From positions 1 to 6,255 of the forward strand of contig WAJW01000118.1 in the NCBI GenBank assembly GCA_015523685.1: 6,255 nucleotides of DNA, in the 5' to 3' direction. Of the stretch, positions 5,597-6,255 are shown piece by piece (the first letter of the stretch is position 1; every line of letters begins with the position of its first letter). The stretch is from Archaeoglobaceae archaeon (lineage in GTDB: Archaea > Halobacteriota > Archaeoglobi > Archaeoglobales > JdFR-42). A program made the translations under genes and the position numbers. Below the pieces are notes generated by a model. That model was given only the letters and a program-made list of their open reading frames with translations, did not search any database and had not been told where the DNA came from.

Positions 5597-5600
5597 GGTG
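5595..5600 (+). promoter_or_regulatory. Ribosome-binding site GAGGTG overlapping the stop of the 4829 gene
   Basis: A second GAGGTG lies 5 bases before the ATG at 5606 and again starts inside the TGA stop (5594-5596) of the gene before it. The nine-base string TGAGGTGTG is identical at this junction and at 4816-4824, so both downstream genes are set up for efficient, probably coupled, translation. Confidence 0.78.
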
Positions 5601-5605
5601 TGAAA

Positions 5606-6255
5606 ATGCTCGTTTCCACCGGTATAGAAGGTCTGGATTCAATTATGGGTGGTGGGATCCCCAGAGGACATATAGTTTCCATTTTTGGCGCTTATGGAAC
5701 TGGAAAAACCACTTTTGGACTGCATTTTGTTGAAGCTGGGCTGAAAAATGGTGAAAATTGCGTTTTTATAAGCCTTGACGAGGATGAGCAGAGTATAGTG
5801 GAAACAGCCGTTGGATTTGGAATGGATTTTAACCACTATCCCGGAACTCTTAAAGTAATTCAACTCGATCCTGTAGTAGTGAAAGAGTCACTGATGAAAA
5901 CTGGAACTGAACTTTTAAACTCGATCAGGTCATTAAAGGCATCAAGAGTTGTTTTTGACACCGTAAGTGTGCTGGAGGGAATGTTTGATGAGAGAGACAG
6001 ATGGGTGGCCCTCGCATCGTTAAGGAATATTGTAAAGCAGACAGGAGCTACTGCCATCTTCACATCGGAATCGGAGAGATTTAACCAGGACTCCAGTAAA
6101 TATGGAATAATTGAATATATTTCCGATGGAGCGATAATTCTGAGATATCTCAAGAAAAATGTTGGTGAGGAACCATCTCTCGTTCTCCAGGTTATAAAAA
6201 TGAGAAGAATGAAACACTCCAGAAAACCCGTTCCTTATATTATAACGGACAGGGG
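5606..6255 (+). CDS. KaiC-like ATPase with intact Walker A and B, C-terminus cut off by window end
   Basis: The frame runs from ATG 5606 to the window end (216 full codons, no stop), so the protein is partial, though the RecA core is nearly complete. STGIEGLDSIMGGGIPRGH (4-22) is the canonical KaiC opening. Walker A is GAYGTGKTT (28-36). The catalytic strand reads FISLDEDE, giving Asp58-Glu59 at the Glu-Glu positions, so at least one acidic residue is kept. Walker B is SRVVFDT with Asp118. VIKMRRMKHSRKPVPYII (197-214) matches the conserved KaiC segment reaching the neighbouring subunit's nucleotide. Of the five RecA-fold proteins here it is the only one that looks able to hydrolyse ATP. It has a strong GAGGTG site 5 bases before the start and is fourth in the operon. 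A second KaiC domain or an appended domain beyond the window cannot be excluded. Function in signalling is inferred from the family, not seen. Confidence 0.9.
   Translation, partial: MLVSTGIEGLDSIMGGGIPRGHIVSIFGAYGTGKTTFGLHFVEAGLKNGENCVFISLDEDEQSIVETAVGFGMDFNHYPGTLKVIQLDPVVVKESLMKTGTELLNSIRSLKASRVVFDTVSVLEGMFDERDRWVALASLRNIVKQTGATAIFTSESERFNQDSSKYGIIEYISDGAIILRYLKKNVGEEPSLVLQVIKMRRMKHSRKPVPYIITDR

Noticed and set aside
1..6255. Search by eye for tRNA, CRISPR repeats, insertion-sequence ends, transposase or integrase motifs.
   Set aside because: No cloverleaf-like segment, no regularly spaced direct repeats, and no recombinase motifs were found on either strand; coding density leaves little room for them.
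3540..6255. Interpretation of the KaiC-like operon as a circadian clock (kai) system or as the archaellum gene arlH/flaH.
   Set aside because: No kaiA or kaiB is present and the complete genes are single-domain rather than the double-domain clock KaiC; no archaellum genes (arlI, arlJ, archaellins) are nearby.

Overview
The window looks like chromosomal DNA of a euryarchaeon, most likely a member of the Archaeoglobales or a relative. The support is an archaeal-type PRPP synthetase, the small archaeal/eukaryotic ribosomal protein L40e, several KaiC/RAD55-type RecA-fold proteins, AT-rich TATA-like boxes about 26-29 bases before start codons (typical of leaderless or near-leaderless archaeal transcripts), and GAGGTG ribosome-binding sites inside an operon. 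The exact genus is inference.

Layout. Minus strand, 1-1372: a two-gene unit made of a short QueG-like protein with two [4Fe-4S] motifs (743-1372, GTG start), followed by an M24-family Xaa-Pro peptidase (1-759, cut by the window edge). The two overlap by 17 bases. A divergent AT-rich promoter region (1373-1507) separates them from the plus-strand genes. Plus strand: a KaiC/RAD55-like protein with ruined ATP-binding motifs (1508-2221); PRPP synthetase (2314-3168); ribosomal protein L40e (3252-3401); then a tight operon of four RecA-fold genes (3540-4250, 4264-4818, 4829-5596, 5606 to beyond the window end) with gaps of only 9-13 bases.

The point of interest is the set of five KaiC-like proteins. 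Compared by eye with the KaiC Walker A, catalytic glutamate and Walker B positions, they form a graded series. One is apparently competent (5606 on). One has a good P-loop but no catalytic glutamates (3540). One has Walker B but no P-loop lysine (4829). One has no recognisable P-loop at all (4264). One has lost both Walker A lysine and Walker B aspartate (1508). The two with a GAG-type false P-loop (1508 and 4829) also resemble each other in their C-terminal parts. Active and inactive subunits in one operon suggest a hetero-oligomeric ATPase or an ATP-sensing signalling hub. That is a hypothesis; no receiver, kinase, HTH or effector domain is visible in the window to say what it controls.

prs and rpl40e are housekeeping genes and appear to have their own promoters. 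Hand-counted blocks suggest the KaiC-like operon is more AT-rich than prs. No tRNA, rRNA, CRISPR array, insertion sequence or attachment site was recognised, and no stretch above 300 bases lacks a gene.
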